A stretch of 64,000 bases of DNA. Source: Actinomyces oris (GTDB taxonomy: Bacteria; Actinomycetota; Actinomycetes; Actinomycetales; Actinomycetaceae). The notes beneath the pieces were generated by a model, which did not search any database, was not told the origin of the DNA, and saw nothing but the letters and a program-made list of their open reading frames with translations. Location: contig NZ_MSKS01000003.1 of the NCBI RefSeq assembly GCF_001937445.1, forward strand, positions 49,855 to 113,854, read 5' to 3'. Position numbers and translations under genes: made by a program. Shown one piece after another: positions 23,934 to 33,543 of this stretch (position 1 is its first letter; each line of letters starts with the position of its first letter).

Positions 23934-24100
23934 CACGGCGTCGAGGCCCAGCGGCGTGGGGACGTTCTCTTCCTGCTCAACCACTCCGACCGGGCCGCTG
24001 AGGTGGCCGGAGTGACCGGGCCGCTGAGGTGGCCGGAGTCGTGGTGCACCGCCCGCCGGGCGCTCAGACCTCCTTTTCGAGCACAACCCTGACGTGAGGC
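23934..24100 (+). pseudogene. Remnant of a GH42 beta-galactosidase C-terminus
   Basis: The segment from ACGGCGTCGAGGCCCAGCGG (23935) closely matches the 3' end of the intact GH42 gene (from 22971). It would encode GVEAQRRGDVLFLLNHSDRAAEV. The frame is then broken by a 26-bp tandem duplication. With one unit removed, the reading continues GVVVHRPPGAQ to a stop near 24100. Nothing of the catalytic domain is present. It is a fossil of a second GH42 copy or of a local duplication. Confidence 0.75.
23988..24039 (+). repeat. Two exact 26-bp tandem units in the GH42 remnant
   Basis: GACCGGGCCGCTGAGGTGGC followed by CGGAGT occurs at 23988-24013 and again at 24014-24039 without change. The unit length is not a multiple of three, so it shifts the reading frame of the remnant. 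Confidence 0.9.
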
Positions 24101-24222
24101 AGTAAGGGGATCGAAAGCGCCTGGTGGTGAGCTTTCAGCGGTGGTGCGGCGTCATGGGGTTGACTACAAGGTAGTTGCTCAACAGGACATCACACGAAGG
24201 TGGCGGCGTCTACACTGTCGCT

Positions 24223-24738
24223 ATGACGATTCCCAACGGCATCCCTGAAGACTCGTCGCAGTACTACATGAACCAGCTGCCGACAACGCATCCCTATGCG
24301 TACACCGAAGGGGCGGTGCCATCCGCGCAGCCGGTCGGACGTCAGACGCTCCGCTCTCGCATGAACATGACACCGGAGATCTCCCACAGCATCATGAAGG
24401 ATGCCATCATGATGATTCTGGGAGCGCTTGCCGGCATGGGAATTTTCTATGCTGTGACCAGGTCCTTTGATGAGCTATCCAGCTATGCGATCTTCTTCGG
24501 CATGGGTGCTGGATTCCCCTTCGGATGGCGCGCGTTGTCGTTCATGGATCCCGTCATTAATTCACTGAGATTCTCTTTCAAGTCCAAGGGAAGGGTTGAC
24601 ATTCCGCTTATATTTTATTTGATGCTACTCTTTCCTTACTTTCTGTACATTGTGAAATTCGGTTTGGCTGTGATGGTTGGTATTCCCGCGCTGGTCTTCT
24701 CGGTTGCCAGGCATTTGTGGCACGTATTCTTGGATTAG
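24223..24738 (+). CDS. Membrane protein of unknown function
   Basis: A 171-residue protein beginning MTIPNGIPEDSSQYYMNQLP. A soluble N-terminus of about 55 residues precedes three hydrophobic segments: about 62-80 (MMILGALAGMGIFYAV), about 88-108, and the last 40 residues (LIFYLMLLFPYFLYIV). The 3' half is visibly AT-richer than its neighbours, with many TTT and ATT codons, which hints at transfer. An ACTAC/GTAGT inverted repeat (24162-24174) lies upstream. I recognise no family. Confidence 0.65.
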   Translation: MTIPNGIPEDSSQYYMNQLPTTHPYAYTEGAVPSAQPVGRQTLRSRMNMTPEISHSIMKDAIMMILGALAGMGIFYAVTRSFDELSSYAIFFGMGAGFPFGWRALSFMDPVINSLRFSFKSKGRVDIPLIFYLMLLFPYFLYIVKFGLAVMVGIPALVFSVARHLWHVFLD

Positions 24739-24885
24739 TCGACAGGTGTGGCTGTGCCTGCGTGAAGGTCGCCGGCGCGTCAAACGCGGCAGTACATTGT
24801 TGAGACGATGAAGCCCGTACTGATTGCCGAGGGGCGCTGATACTGGGTGACTCTCGGAGCGTCATCGTTCGGTTGAGGTAACGAT

Positions 24886-25719
24886 ATGAGAGAGATTCCT
24901 GAAGCCGCTGAGGCTCGCGATCCAGAGACCTCTGCAGACAGGCTGGAGCAGCTGGCGGACCTGTATCCCGAGCTGTACGCCCTCATCGTCATGAACCCCT
25001 CATGCCCCCCAGAGCTGCGCCAGTGGATCATCGAGGAGCGAGGGTCCAAGGAGGCGGCGGAGGCATGGAGTCGCCACCAGACCCGGCAGGCGGCCACCCA
25101 GACGATTCCGGTGCAGGCGCACCAGACCCAGCAGATGCCGCCGGTGCCGATGCAGGTCCCGCCTCAGGGGATGCAGCAAGCACCCGTGCGAGCAAACTCC
25201 CGCGCCAACTCGTCATGCGGGGCGATGGCGCTGGGTTGCCTCGTCATCTCAGTGGTCGTCATGGCGCTGATGTACGGCTGCATCCACGCCGTCGATAAGC
25301 TCGGCTCCTCGCATTCCGGGTCGGAGGCTAGTGCGACGCCGGACAAGGCAAGCCCGGCGCCTGCGGGTTCGATCACCACGGATCTCTTTCAAACCCCCTC
25401 GAAGAACATCGTGTGCGAGGTCGTGGATGGTCAGCTGAACTGCTTCATCAATGAACGCTTCTATGCTGACAACGGCCAGCAGGACTGTGATGACACTCTG
25501 TTCGCCCTGAGCGTCGGCAAGGCGGACGCTGCGTTGGCGTGCGGACTCATCTTGGACGGACATGAGGGTGAGAACATGCAAACCCTGGAGTATGGGACAA
25601 CGAGCGAGAGCTCGGACGGGAACTACGCCTGCTCATCCAGCGAGGACGGAGTGAAGTGCTGGAATCAATGGACAGGAAAAGGATTCACCTTGAACAGGAA
25701 CTCATATGAGCTCTTCTGA
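24886..25719 (+). CDS. Single-TM protein with variant leucine-rich-repeat-like N-terminus and DUF6636-like exterior
   Basis: A 277-residue protein. The N-terminal 65 residues (ARDPETSADRLEQLADLYPELYALIVMNPSCPPELRQWI, in part) match a variant leucine-rich repeat pattern. A Gln/Pro-rich linker and one membrane segment (about 112-132) follow. The exterior part begins FQTPSKNIVCEV and has six or more cysteines spaced like the DUF6636 family (CEV...LNCFI...QDC...ACG...YAC...KCW), probably disulfide-bonded. An inside-out linkage between a helical repeat domain and a secreted domain is inferred. It lies in the run of membrane proteins preceding the GTPase cluster. Confidence 0.65.
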   Translation: MREIPEAAEARDPETSADRLEQLADLYPELYALIVMNPSCPPELRQWIIEERGSKEAAEAWSRHQTRQAATQTIPVQAHQTQQMPPVPMQVPPQGMQQAPVRANSRANSSCGAMALGCLVISVVVMALMYGCIHAVDKLGSSHSGSEASATPDKASPAPAGSITTDLFQTPSKNIVCEVVDGQLNCFINERFYADNGQQDCDDTLFALSVGKADAALACGLILDGHEGENMQTLEYGTTSESSDGNYACSSSEDGVKCWNQWTGKGFTLNRNSYELF

Positions 25720-25791
25720 CGGCGAGGATCGGAACGCTGCTGGTGCAGTGAGGGGCGGCTGTGCTTCCTTCGTTGCTGAGAGGTACTGAGG

Positions 25792-26379
25792 ATGAGCTTT
25801 CCGTCATTGTCTGAGCCGCCTGCAGATTCCTCCCTGAGTATGCTCCAGGGAAGTTCACCCGCTGAGGCTGAGCTGTCGTCACCTGAGCCCTCGGTGAAGA
25901 CAGCTCGGCGCAGCAGGGCGATGTCAGCCAGTATTGTCTTGACCGTCATCGGATGCTGCCTACTCGGGTGGGGCGTCTACGCACTCCTCACATCGATCCG
26001 CGTGTTCGCCATCGTCTTCGATGGCGCGACACTCGTCAGCTGGAAGGCGGTCATCGCCGTGATTGCGGGGGCTCTGCTGGCATTCGTCGCCGTCGTCATG
26101 GCGATCATCGCGATCGTGAGATCCAGGCCGAAGACACTCGCCGCGATCGTCCTCCTGTGCGGTGTGGTCCTGCCCGCGATCGCGGCAGGCTCTGCCGGCT
26201 ATGCGGGAGTTGAGGCGCTACGGAGGAACACCTTCATCGAGGCTCGCCACTATGCCGGCGACGTGCGCCCCGAGAGTGTCGATGCAGTCCTTGCCAAGGT
26301 GGAGTCGATGGGGATTCCTCTGTCCTGGCGCCACGATCTTGTCGAGCTGCTGCGCCAGGGCAAGGAAGGAGCTTCCTGA
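25792..26379 (+). CDS. Small multi-TM protein, paralogue 2
   Basis: A 195-residue membrane protein with a Ser/Pro/Glu-rich N-terminus and three hydrophobic segments (about 46-68, 78-104, 112-134). It aligns along its length with the product of 23252-23869: GVYALLTSIRVFAIVF against GSYAFLASIRVFDVIF, then a shared tail ending with PLSWRHDLVELL against PIPWRDEIIKTV. It is also homologous to the membrane part of the product of 43611-44684. Function is unknown. It lies just upstream of the vWA and tubulin-like genes. Confidence 0.7.
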   Translation: MSFPSLSEPPADSSLSMLQGSSPAEAELSSPEPSVKTARRSRAMSASIVLTVIGCCLLGWGVYALLTSIRVFAIVFDGATLVSWKAVIAVIAGALLAFVAVVMAIIAIVRSRPKTLAAIVLLCGVVLPAIAAGSAGYAGVEALRRNTFIEARHYAGDVRPESVDAVLAKVESMGIPLSWRHDLVELLRQGKEGAS

Positions 26380-26476
26380 TCGTGTTCAAGACGGTGAGAA
26401 GTGTCGCGGGACCACGAACGTGATGGTGTGGATCTGCTCCGGCGGTGTCCAGCAGACGAGAGGATGATGAACGATC

Positions 26477-26989
26477 ATGGCGCAGATTCCGAAGGTTCCT
26501 AGCGCGGGCTCCTGGACGAAGCAGCCCTCCGCAGGGGACGTCAGCAGCACGGGGGGTTCGCCCTCGGGGACGGGTGGGATGCAGGAGGCATCCGGCAGCC
26601 TCCGATCGGGTGACGCCGGTACGAGGAGTGGTGTCGGGTTCGGTTCGGGGACCGATGGTTCGATCTGGCGTTCTGAAAGCTCCTCGATCCACGTGACCAA
26701 GGCCCCCGAAGGGCTCCTCTACGTCGCCTTGACAGCGGCCGTTGTCGCGATCGCCCTGTCCGCGCTATGTGAGTCAGTGGTTGTGGCGGGCATCGGCTGG
26801 GTGCTTGCGGTACTGGTGGGACTGGGGGCCGCTACGGTCTTTGTTGTTCGCAACGCCAAGCGCCAGACAAGCCCATGGTATCTCTATTCTTCGCGCCCCC
26901 AGCTCCTGTACCGACTGTCGGTGCTGCTATGCTTCCTGGCCATTGCGGCCACCTCTGTCAGAATCGCTTTGTTCGTGGGTAGGATGTGA
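26477..26989 (+). CDS. Small membrane protein at the head of the tubulin/GTPase cluster
   Basis: A 170-residue protein. The first 75 residues are Gly/Ser-rich and probably disordered (MAQIPKVPSAGSWTKQPSAG). Four hydrophobic segments follow in the C-terminal 95 residues (for example LYVALTAAVVAIALSALC and LLYRLSVLLCFLAIAATSV). I recognise no family. Only 7 bases separate its stop from the start of the vWA gene, so the two are very likely co-translated. Confidence 0.65.
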   Translation: MAQIPKVPSAGSWTKQPSAGDVSSTGGSPSGTGGMQEASGSLRSGDAGTRSGVGFGSGTDGSIWRSESSSIHVTKAPEGLLYVALTAAVVAIALSALCESVVVAGIGWVLAVLVGLGAATVFVVRNAKRQTSPWYLYSSRPQLLYRLSVLLCFLAIAATSVRIALFVGRM

Positions 26990-26996
26990 GTGGCAT

Positions 26997-29834
26997 ATGA
27001 ACCCGCGTCACAGTTGCTGTGAACTGATCCATCGAATGAGGCGGTTGGCCGTCAACGTCCTGGCAGTTCTGGGCGTCACGATCCTCCTGCTCGCAGGGGG
27101 CACTCTGTCTCCTGCTCCTCAGGCCCTCGCCGCACCCCAGAAGGATCAGACCCCTGGGCCTCTCAGTGCCTTCGGAGCCTGCCTCTCAGGTAAAGGCGAG
27201 GGGTCGTTGGTCCTCCTGATGGACCAGTCAGGCTCCCTGCGGCAGTCGGATCCGGAGAAGGCGAGAGTCAAGGCGAGCAAGTACCTCGCGCAGCGTCTTG
27301 CGGCCTTCGCCGACTCCTCCAAGGTCACGTTGAAGGTGAGGGTCGCGGGATTCGCCTCCGACTATCACGCACTGGGCGACTGGGTCACGATCAACTCAGG
27401 CTCCCTGGCTGAGGTCGACAAGCAGATCACCGCGGCCGGGGACAATCTCAAGGACTACGACACAGACTACTGGACCGCTCTGGAGGGAGCGCGTCAGGAC
27501 CTGGCGGGACATGATCAGTCAGAGTGCCGGGCGGTGGCCTGGTTCTCGGACGGCGCCTACGACCTCGATGTGCGGGACTCTGAGCAGTCCCAGCAGGAGT
27601 TCGGCACCACCAAGCCCTATGCCCCTGGCTCCGCCTTGACTGACGAGTCGGGCGTGAAGACGGCCGAGTCCGCAGGAAAGCAGGACATGTGTCGGCCGAC
27701 CGGACTCGCTGACCAGCTGCGTTCCTCCCACATCACGTTGCTGGGCATTGGATTGAGCAGCGGAGACTCCAACTTCGATTTCATGAAGAGAATCACGTTG
27801 GGTGGAGGGGTGAATGCCGCTAAAAACTCCGTTGAGTCGTGCGGCAATGTCTCCGATCCTCCGGGTGGATTCTATCCCGTGACGGATATCGACTCGCTGC
27901 TCATGGCGTTCGACTCGATCTCTGCTCCGGGACGCTCGGTCTCCAGCAGCGCGACCAAGATCTGTCAGGGCGACGTGTGCTCCGACGGAGAGACCAGCTT
28001 CGTCCTGGACCGTTCGCTGCGCAGCGTACACATTCTGGCCTCCTCGGATACGCAAGGACTGGAGGCCGACCTCTACGCTCCTGGTTCTCAGACGCCCATC
28101 GTGATGACATCGGACTCCAGTGGGCCGCAGAACAAGCAAGGCGTCTCGTACGAGTGGATGACAGGGCGGACACTACGAATCGACCTCGACTCCGCCAACG
28201 CCGCCGCATGGACAGGGCAGTGGCGCCTGGTCTTCGTCGACAGGCGGGCAGCGTCGGCAGGGCATGAGGTTCATGTCAATCTCCACCTCAGCTCGCCGTT
28301 GTCGATGGCCTGGAAGAACCTGGGGCAGACGACCCTGCGCCAAGGGGAGACGGTGTCGAACGCTGACCTGAAGCTGGTTGACGGCGTGGGAGGCCCTGAG
28401 GTTCCTGCTTCCGATCTCACCGGTCCAGTCTCCCTGAACGTGTCGCTGAAGGATGCGAAGGGGAAGGAGCACGCCCTCTTCACGAGCACCGACCCGGCCT
28501 CACTGTCCACGCCACAACGGATCACGATTCCCAAGGACGCCGCCCTAGGCAGCGGCACCGTGACCACCAGCCTCACCGTGACAACAGGCGACGCCACCAG
28601 CGCCAGCGGCTCACCGGTCAAAGGCACCACGCTCTCGCCATCGCTGGCCTCGACCGCGGTGACTGTCTCGCCGCCGTCGAACTATCCGACCCTGGGCGAC
28701 CAGATCGACTTCGGTCGCATGGATGGTCAGACCGAGGCCAGCGCCGACCTCAAGGTCACCGGCCCGGGCTGCGTCTGGATCGGGGACGGTCAGACCACGC
28801 TCACCGGCTCTCCGAAGGAAGCCGGAACCGTCACGCTCTCGGCCCAGGCGTCGTCGAAGGACACGTGCGTCAAGGTCGAGGAGGGGAAGACGGGAACCGT
28901 GCCGGTCAAGCTGGCGACTCAGGAGCACGCCAACGGCGCGGTGACAGGAACCGTGACCGTCACGGTGGCTCCGCTGAACAACCAGGGAGAGCCCCAAAGC
29001 GTCGCCGTCCCCTTCAAAGCCGATATGCGCCGCCCGCTCAACGTCGGCACCGCATGGACGGCATTCATCATCGCGCTGCTGTGCGGAGTGCTGATCCCGA
29101 TCGGAGTCCTCTACCTCCTCAAGTACCTGTCGGCGGTGATCCCCTCAGGGTCACTGGTCGTGGGTACGACCGTCGTGGACATTCCCAGTGACGGAACCTC
29201 TCCCAGGATCGAGCTGCCCTCCCAACGGATGAGGATGTACTCCCTTCGGGGCCGTACGCGCACCTTTGAGATGGACGGCTATCGCCTGCGCGCCATCATG
29301 GGACTGTCTCCTACCGCAGTCCCCCGGGTTGAGCTCGTCGAGCCGGATGCTCCATCGGTCTCCGGGGCGACCCCTGGATCACGCGGGGGGCGGGCGGTCG
29401 TGCCCCTGGGGGTCCGGGGTCAGTGGATCGCGGTTGCCGACCAGCCGTCGCAGGCGGACGATGCGCGGCGGGTGACCCTGATCGTGCTGGCAGCCTCACT
29501 GGACGACGCCGTCCTCGCCAAGGTTGTGGACGATGCCCGCGCCCATCTTGCGTCTCGTGTCGACTCGATTCTTCCCACCAAGCCGGCCGGGGCATCGACC
29601 ACAGCAGCCGAGGGGCGGACCGGGGCCCTGCCCACGGTGGGGACGTCGGTGCCGGACGCCGGGGGTGGCTTCGGCTCCCTCGACCCCGTCGACGACAGTC
29701 CTTTCGCCGGCTTCCCGACCAGCCCGGGCGCGCCGTCTCAGGGGGCATCCAGCTCTGAGGTGCAGGAGGCTACGAAGCGTCCCCCGTCCAACTCCGACCC
29801 CCAGGACCCTCCGGCCGCCCTCCCCACGTTATAG
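26997..29834 (+). CDS. Secreted, membrane-anchored von Willebrand factor A protein
   Basis: About 945 residues. A signal peptide (basic MRRLAVNV, hydrophobic core, cleavage near QALA-APQ) precedes a vWA domain at about 65-290 with an intact MIDAS start DQSGS (D76, S78, S80). Beta-sandwich regions follow. One TM segment at about 687-710 (FIIALLCGVLIPIGVLYLL) leads to a cytoplasmic tail of about 235 residues that ends Pro/Ser-rich. vWA domains bind protein ligands through a metal ion. The topology would place the sensor outside and the tail next to the tubulin-like and GTPase proteins inside. The ATG at 26997 is chosen because the signal peptide begins there. An ATG 13 codons later is possible. 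Confidence 0.82.
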   Translation: MNPRHSCCELIHRMRRLAVNVLAVLGVTILLLAGGTLSPAPQALAAPQKDQTPGPLSAFGACLSGKGEGSLVLLMDQSGSLRQSDPEKARVKASKYLAQRLAAFADSSKVTLKVRVAGFASDYHALGDWVTINSGSLAEVDKQITAAGDNLKDYDTDYWTALEGARQDLAGHDQSECRAVAWFSDGAYDLDVRDSEQSQQEFGTTKPYAPGSALTDESGVKTAESAGKQDMCRPTGLADQLRSSHITLLGIGLSSGDSNFDFMKRITLGGGVNAAKNSVESCGNVSDPPGGFYPVTDIDSLLMAFDSISAPGRSVSSSATKICQGDVCSDGETSFVLDRSLRSVHILASSDTQGLEADLYAPGSQTPIVMTSDSSGPQNKQGVSYEWMTGRTLRIDLDSANAAAWTGQWRLVFVDRRAASAGHEVHVNLHLSSPLSMAWKNLGQTTLRQGETVSNADLKLVDGVGGPEVPASDLTGPVSLNVSLKDAKGKEHALFTSTDPASLSTPQRITIPKDAALGSGTVTTSLTVTTGDATSASGSPVKGTTLSPSLASTAVTVSPPSNYPTLGDQIDFGRMDGQTEASADLKVTGPGCVWIGDGQTTLTGSPKEAGTVTLSAQASSKDTCVKVEEGKTGTVPVKLATQEHANGAVTGTVTVTVAPLNNQGEPQSVAVPFKADMRRPLNVGTAWTAFIIALLCGVLIPIGVLYLLKYLSAVIPSGSLVVGTTVVDIPSDGTSPRIELPSQRMRMYSLRGRTRTFEMDGYRLRAIMGLSPTAVPRVELVEPDAPSVSGATPGSRGGRAVVPLGVRGQWIAVADQPSQADDARRVTLIVLAASLDDAVLAKVVDDARAHLASRVDSILPTKPAGASTTAAEGRTGALPTVGTSVPDAGGGFGSLDPVDDSPFAGFPTSPGAPSQGASSSEVQEATKRPPSNSDPQDPPAALPTL

Positions 29835-29908
29835 CGTCCTGTCAGTGGGACGCGCCTGCGCAGAGAGCGCACCGGAATCATGGTGGTTATCAGTCCGTGA
29901 CCTGCGGT

Positions 29909-29949
29909 GATACAGCCACTCATATAATGCCGAAGGCCGGCAGAAAGGA
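29909..29949 (+). promoter_or_regulatory. Promoter and ribosome binding site before the tubulin-like gene
   Basis: An exact TATAAT lies at 29933-29938 in the 126-base gap after the vWA gene. The -35 region, near GATACA (29909-29914), is poor. GAAAGGA (about 29942-29948) supplies a ribosome binding site for the ATG at 29961. A consensus -10 is rare in this window, so this gene and those after it may have their own promoter. Confidence 0.5.
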
Positions 29950-29960
29950 ACGATCGAACC

Positions 29961-32900
29961 ATGCACAAGGTCCTCGTCGTCGGATGCGGTGGGTCGGGCG
30001 CCAGAACGCTGTCCTACATGCTGGACCAGCTGCACGCGGACCTGGCCGTCCACGGTATCGATGAGGTACCGGGCTGCTGGCAGTTCCTCAACGTTGACAC
30101 CCCCCTTCAGGAGGAGCAGGGCGAGGCCGTGGCCTCGGTGAGCCGCCAAGGAGGCTCCTATGTGGCCTGCGGCGTCGCCAACGGTGAGTACCGCGTCGTC
30201 GACGAGGCTCTGACCCAGTCGGTTCAACGTAACGGCAGTCAGGGGCTGCGACAGCTGGCCACCTGGATGCCCCGCCGACCCAAGGACGTCGCCTTCCCCG
30301 TGACAGTGGGTGCCGGACAGTTCCGGGGGATCGGTCGTCTACTCGTTCTGACGAGGCTGCGTGACATCTCACAGGCCGTGCAGTCGGCTCTCACGCGCAT
30401 GGTGAGCCCCAAGGCTCAGGAGCAGGCGGCCCTGGTGTCGCAGGTGGTGCCTGGAGCCGGCTTCGCTCCCGACACCACCGCTCCGCCCCTGGTGCTCGTC
30501 GTCTCCTCGATGGCTGGAGGGTCTGGGGCGTCCATGACCCTGGATGTGTGTCGCCTCATCGCCGGAGTCAACTCGACGCCGGCGATCGACCCCCAGCTCA
30601 TCTCGGTGTTCCTCTACACCGCCGAGGCCTTCGCCTCGGTGCCGGCGCACATGCGCTCGGGCATGCCGGGCAACACCCTGGCCATGCTGGGGGAGATCGT
30701 GGCCGCCCAGGCGGGGGCCGACGGCGCCGCGGCCGCGCTCGACCAGCGGCTCTACGAGACGCTCGGGCTGACGAATCGGGCGGGACGGGCCTTCAAGCGA
30801 GTCACCCCGATCGGTCTACGCGCCGGGGGCTCCGGCGCGGTCTTCGGGGACGGCACCACCGAGGGCGTCTTCCGGGGGATGGGGCGCGGCCTGGCCCGCT
30901 ACATCTCGTCGTCGGCCTTCGACGACTATGTCTCCTACGACATCGCCAACCAGGTCTCCATTCCGGGACGGGACATGACCAGCTGGGGAGTGGACCCCAC
31001 GGATACGGCGTGGGGTTCCTTCGGCTACGCGTCGCTGAGCACCGGGCGGGACCGGTACGCCGAGTACGCCGCCCAACGCATTGCTCGGCGTTCCGTCGAC
31101 CACAGCCTGGACGGATTCCGTTTGGTGGGCGACACCACCGGTGACACCCAGCGACTTGCCGACCTGTGGGCGCATCGTCAGGACAGCGAGCTGCACAGCC
31201 TGGGACTTCCCACCTCCTCCGGCTCCCCGGTCCTGGCGGGAAGCTCGGCGGTGGACCAGGCCACGATCGACTGGTTCCTGAGCGATACGGTCTCCTCGAC
31301 CGTCAACAAGTCCGTCCTGGGGGGCCATGCCAAGGACGCGGTCAAGGCCGTGCTGGCTCAACGGCCCCAGGCCGAGGGAATGCCGGTGACCGAATGGGCT
31401 GACGGGATGAACCGGTGGCTGACCACCTCCAAGGAGGCGGCTTTCGTCTCCGAGCTCGAGCGCGCCAGCCTCAACTACGCGCTCAAACGAGTCGAGGAGA
31501 TGGCTGACCGCCTCGTGGCCACCACCCGGCAGGCGATCGCCGACCTCGGACTTCCCTACGCCCTGTATCTGTTGGGGCGGCTGCGCCAGCCCGGGGGCGT
31601 CCTGGACACGCTCATTCCCCGGGTCGCGGCGATGGAGCATCTGGCGCCCCAGCACCCCCTGTCCTTCCCCGACTCCCTCCTGAACCAGCTGCGCGGCATG
31701 GGCAAGGCCGTTCTCGGTGGAGCAGGGCTCGGGGAAGTGACCGGCAAGCTCGAGTCCGAGCTGCAGCAGTCGGCGTTCCACTGGCTCAGCGCGCGAACCG
31801 CCGCGCACCTCGCCACGGCGATGCGCGACATGATGACCTCAGCTGTCAAGCCCCTGGAAGATGTCCTGGACGACGCCCGCAAGGTCCTCGTGGACGCGCG
31901 GGCGATCCGCGCCAGCCAGCAGGGCATCGCCGACGTCACCACGGACGTCTACAGCGCATGGCCCCAGGAGCCTCAACCCGGCCAGGCCGACGGCAGCATC
32001 GTGCCGCAGCGGTTCGCCACCGCCCACAACGAGGTCGTCCTCATGCCGGTGGAACAGTATCCCGGACGGTTCGAGGAGCACATCGTCGACGCCGTCGGCG
32101 GTGAACGCGACTTCCACCAGGCCTACTCCCGTACTGTCCAGGAAGTCATCTCCGGGACCTGGGAGCAGGGGGCGGGGGACAAGCCTCCGGAGGATCTGCT
32201 CACCGTGACCACCGCATGGGTCCCCGCCGGCCTCCAGGGCGCCACCGGAAGCGCCCTTCCCACACCCGCCCGCTACGAGCTGCGTCTGCGCCCCTCGGAG
32301 GTCCTGGGCCGCGCCCGAGCGTTCGTCGCACGGCGCGGTGAGGCCTTCGAGGTCTTCTGCAGCCAGTCCCTGCGCAGCTTCCTCACCGACGAGACGGTGG
32401 GGGAGCATGAGCGGTCCCAGCGCTCGCAGGCCGTTCTCACCGGTCTGAAACGGACACTGGAGATGGCGCGGCCCCTGGTGGAGATCAGCACCGAGACCTA
32501 CCGCTCTCTTCACAACGGTGATACGCCCGCGCTGGCATACACCTTCTCCCCCATCCCTCTGCGCAATCAGAGCGTCGCCCAGGACTTCCTCGACTACCTC
32601 GATCAGGAGTCGACCATCGATCGTGAGCTGGTGCACGACCGAGTCGACAAGGCCCTGGGGGACGAGGACGTCGCCCGCATTGACGTCTTCGGCTCCTACC
32701 CCCGCACCCTTCCCGTGGCGTACTCCGGCCTGCTGCGCTCCGTGCGCGAGTCCTGGGACCGGGCCCACAGCTCGGCGGGAGCCAGGGACGCGTTCTGGCG
32801 GTTCAGGCGAGCACGTCCCCTCAGCGGAGGACTGCCTTTCGGCGACGCGGAACGCCTCACCATGGTGCGTGGCTGGTGGACGGCCACCCTGGCCGGCGGG

Positions 32901-33542
32901 ATCGAACGGGCGCCGTGGGGCGGCCACTCCGACACCCAGCCGGTGCGTGTCTGGGACACCGAGGAGCAGGAGTGGGTGGCCTTCCCCGCTCCCATGCTCA
33001 CTCCGCCGTCACGAATGATCACCGCCAACGCCTGGCTGCCCGCGGTGCTGGAGTCATCCCTTCTGGCGTACCTGCGCGTGGGCGAGGACGGTCTGCAGGC
33101 CTTCAGGCCCTGGCGGGTGCTGCGCCGGTGGGCCGACGCCTCCGTCAACGAGCCGCAGATCGCCTTCGGGGTGACGACCCCGGTGGACGAGGCCGTATCA
33201 ACGCTCCTGGGACGGGGACAGGTCGACGGTCTCACTCCGGCCGCCGGAATCGATCAGCTCACGGATCCCGAGCTTCGACGTGAGAAGCTCTTGAGCTACT
33301 GCGACGTGATCCTCGGCGACCTGGAGCAGAACTACCTGCCTGGCCCTGGAAAGGCCGATGAACCCGGGCACTTCACCAACTACCGCCGACGTTCCCTGGT
33401 GGAGACGACGCCTTTGACCATCGATCTCGCCCAGGACATGCACGACGAGCTCAGTCGCGTTCGTGGCGTTGTCGCCTCAGCTCCGCCCGCCTCGGACCTG
33501 GGCGCCTCGCCGACATCATTCGGATCCGGAATCGAGTACTGA
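29961..33542 (+). CDS. Large tubulin/FtsZ-superfamily protein (Tubulin_2 type)
   Basis: A 1193-residue protein. The N-terminus MHKVLVVGCGGSGARTLSYM carries the first glycine loop of the tubulin/FtsZ fold. VLVVSSMAGGSGASMTLDV (G186-S191) is the counterpart of the tubulin signature GGGTGSG. QFLNVDTPLQ and ISVFLYTAEAF fit the GTPase core (about 1-400). The remaining 800 residues are mainly helical with no family I can name. Tubulin_2 proteins are found in bacterial NTP-dependent conflict or signalling clusters. GTP binding and assembly into filaments are inferred, not shown. The stop is followed by the start of the next gene without a gap. Confidence 0.82.
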   Translation: MHKVLVVGCGGSGARTLSYMLDQLHADLAVHGIDEVPGCWQFLNVDTPLQEEQGEAVASVSRQGGSYVACGVANGEYRVVDEALTQSVQRNGSQGLRQLATWMPRRPKDVAFPVTVGAGQFRGIGRLLVLTRLRDISQAVQSALTRMVSPKAQEQAALVSQVVPGAGFAPDTTAPPLVLVVSSMAGGSGASMTLDVCRLIAGVNSTPAIDPQLISVFLYTAEAFASVPAHMRSGMPGNTLAMLGEIVAAQAGADGAAAALDQRLYETLGLTNRAGRAFKRVTPIGLRAGGSGAVFGDGTTEGVFRGMGRGLARYISSSAFDDYVSYDIANQVSIPGRDMTSWGVDPTDTAWGSFGYASLSTGRDRYAEYAAQRIARRSVDHSLDGFRLVGDTTGDTQRLADLWAHRQDSELHSLGLPTSSGSPVLAGSSAVDQATIDWFLSDTVSSTVNKSVLGGHAKDAVKAVLAQRPQAEGMPVTEWADGMNRWLTTSKEAAFVSELERASLNYALKRVEEMADRLVATTRQAIADLGLPYALYLLGRLRQPGGVLDTLIPRVAAMEHLAPQHPLSFPDSLLNQLRGMGKAVLGGAGLGEVTGKLESELQQSAFHWLSARTAAHLATAMRDMMTSAVKPLEDVLDDARKVLVDARAIRASQQGIADVTTDVYSAWPQEPQPGQADGSIVPQRFATAHNEVVLMPVEQYPGRFEEHIVDAVGGERDFHQAYSRTVQEVISGTWEQGAGDKPPEDLLTVTTAWVPAGLQGATGSALPTPARYELRLRPSEVLGRARAFVARRGEAFEVFCSQSLRSFLTDETVGEHERSQRSQAVLTGLKRTLEMARPLVEISTETYRSLHNGDTPALAYTFSPIPLRNQSVAQDFLDYLDQESTIDRELVHDRVDKALGDEDVARIDVFGSYPRTLPVAYSGLLRSVRESWDRAHSSAGARDAFWRFRRARPLSGGLPFGDAERLTMVRGWWTATLAGGIERAPWGGHSDTQPVRVWDTEEQEWVAFPAPMLTPPSRMITANAWLPAVLESSLLAYLRVGEDGLQAFRPWRVLRRWADASVNEPQIAFGVTTPVDEAVSTLLGRGQVDGLTPAAGIDQLTDPELRREKLLSYCDVILGDLEQNYLPGPGKADEPGHFTNYRRRSLVETTPLTIDLAQDMHDELSRVRGVVASAPPASDLGASPTSFGSGIEY

Positions 33543-33543
33543 C

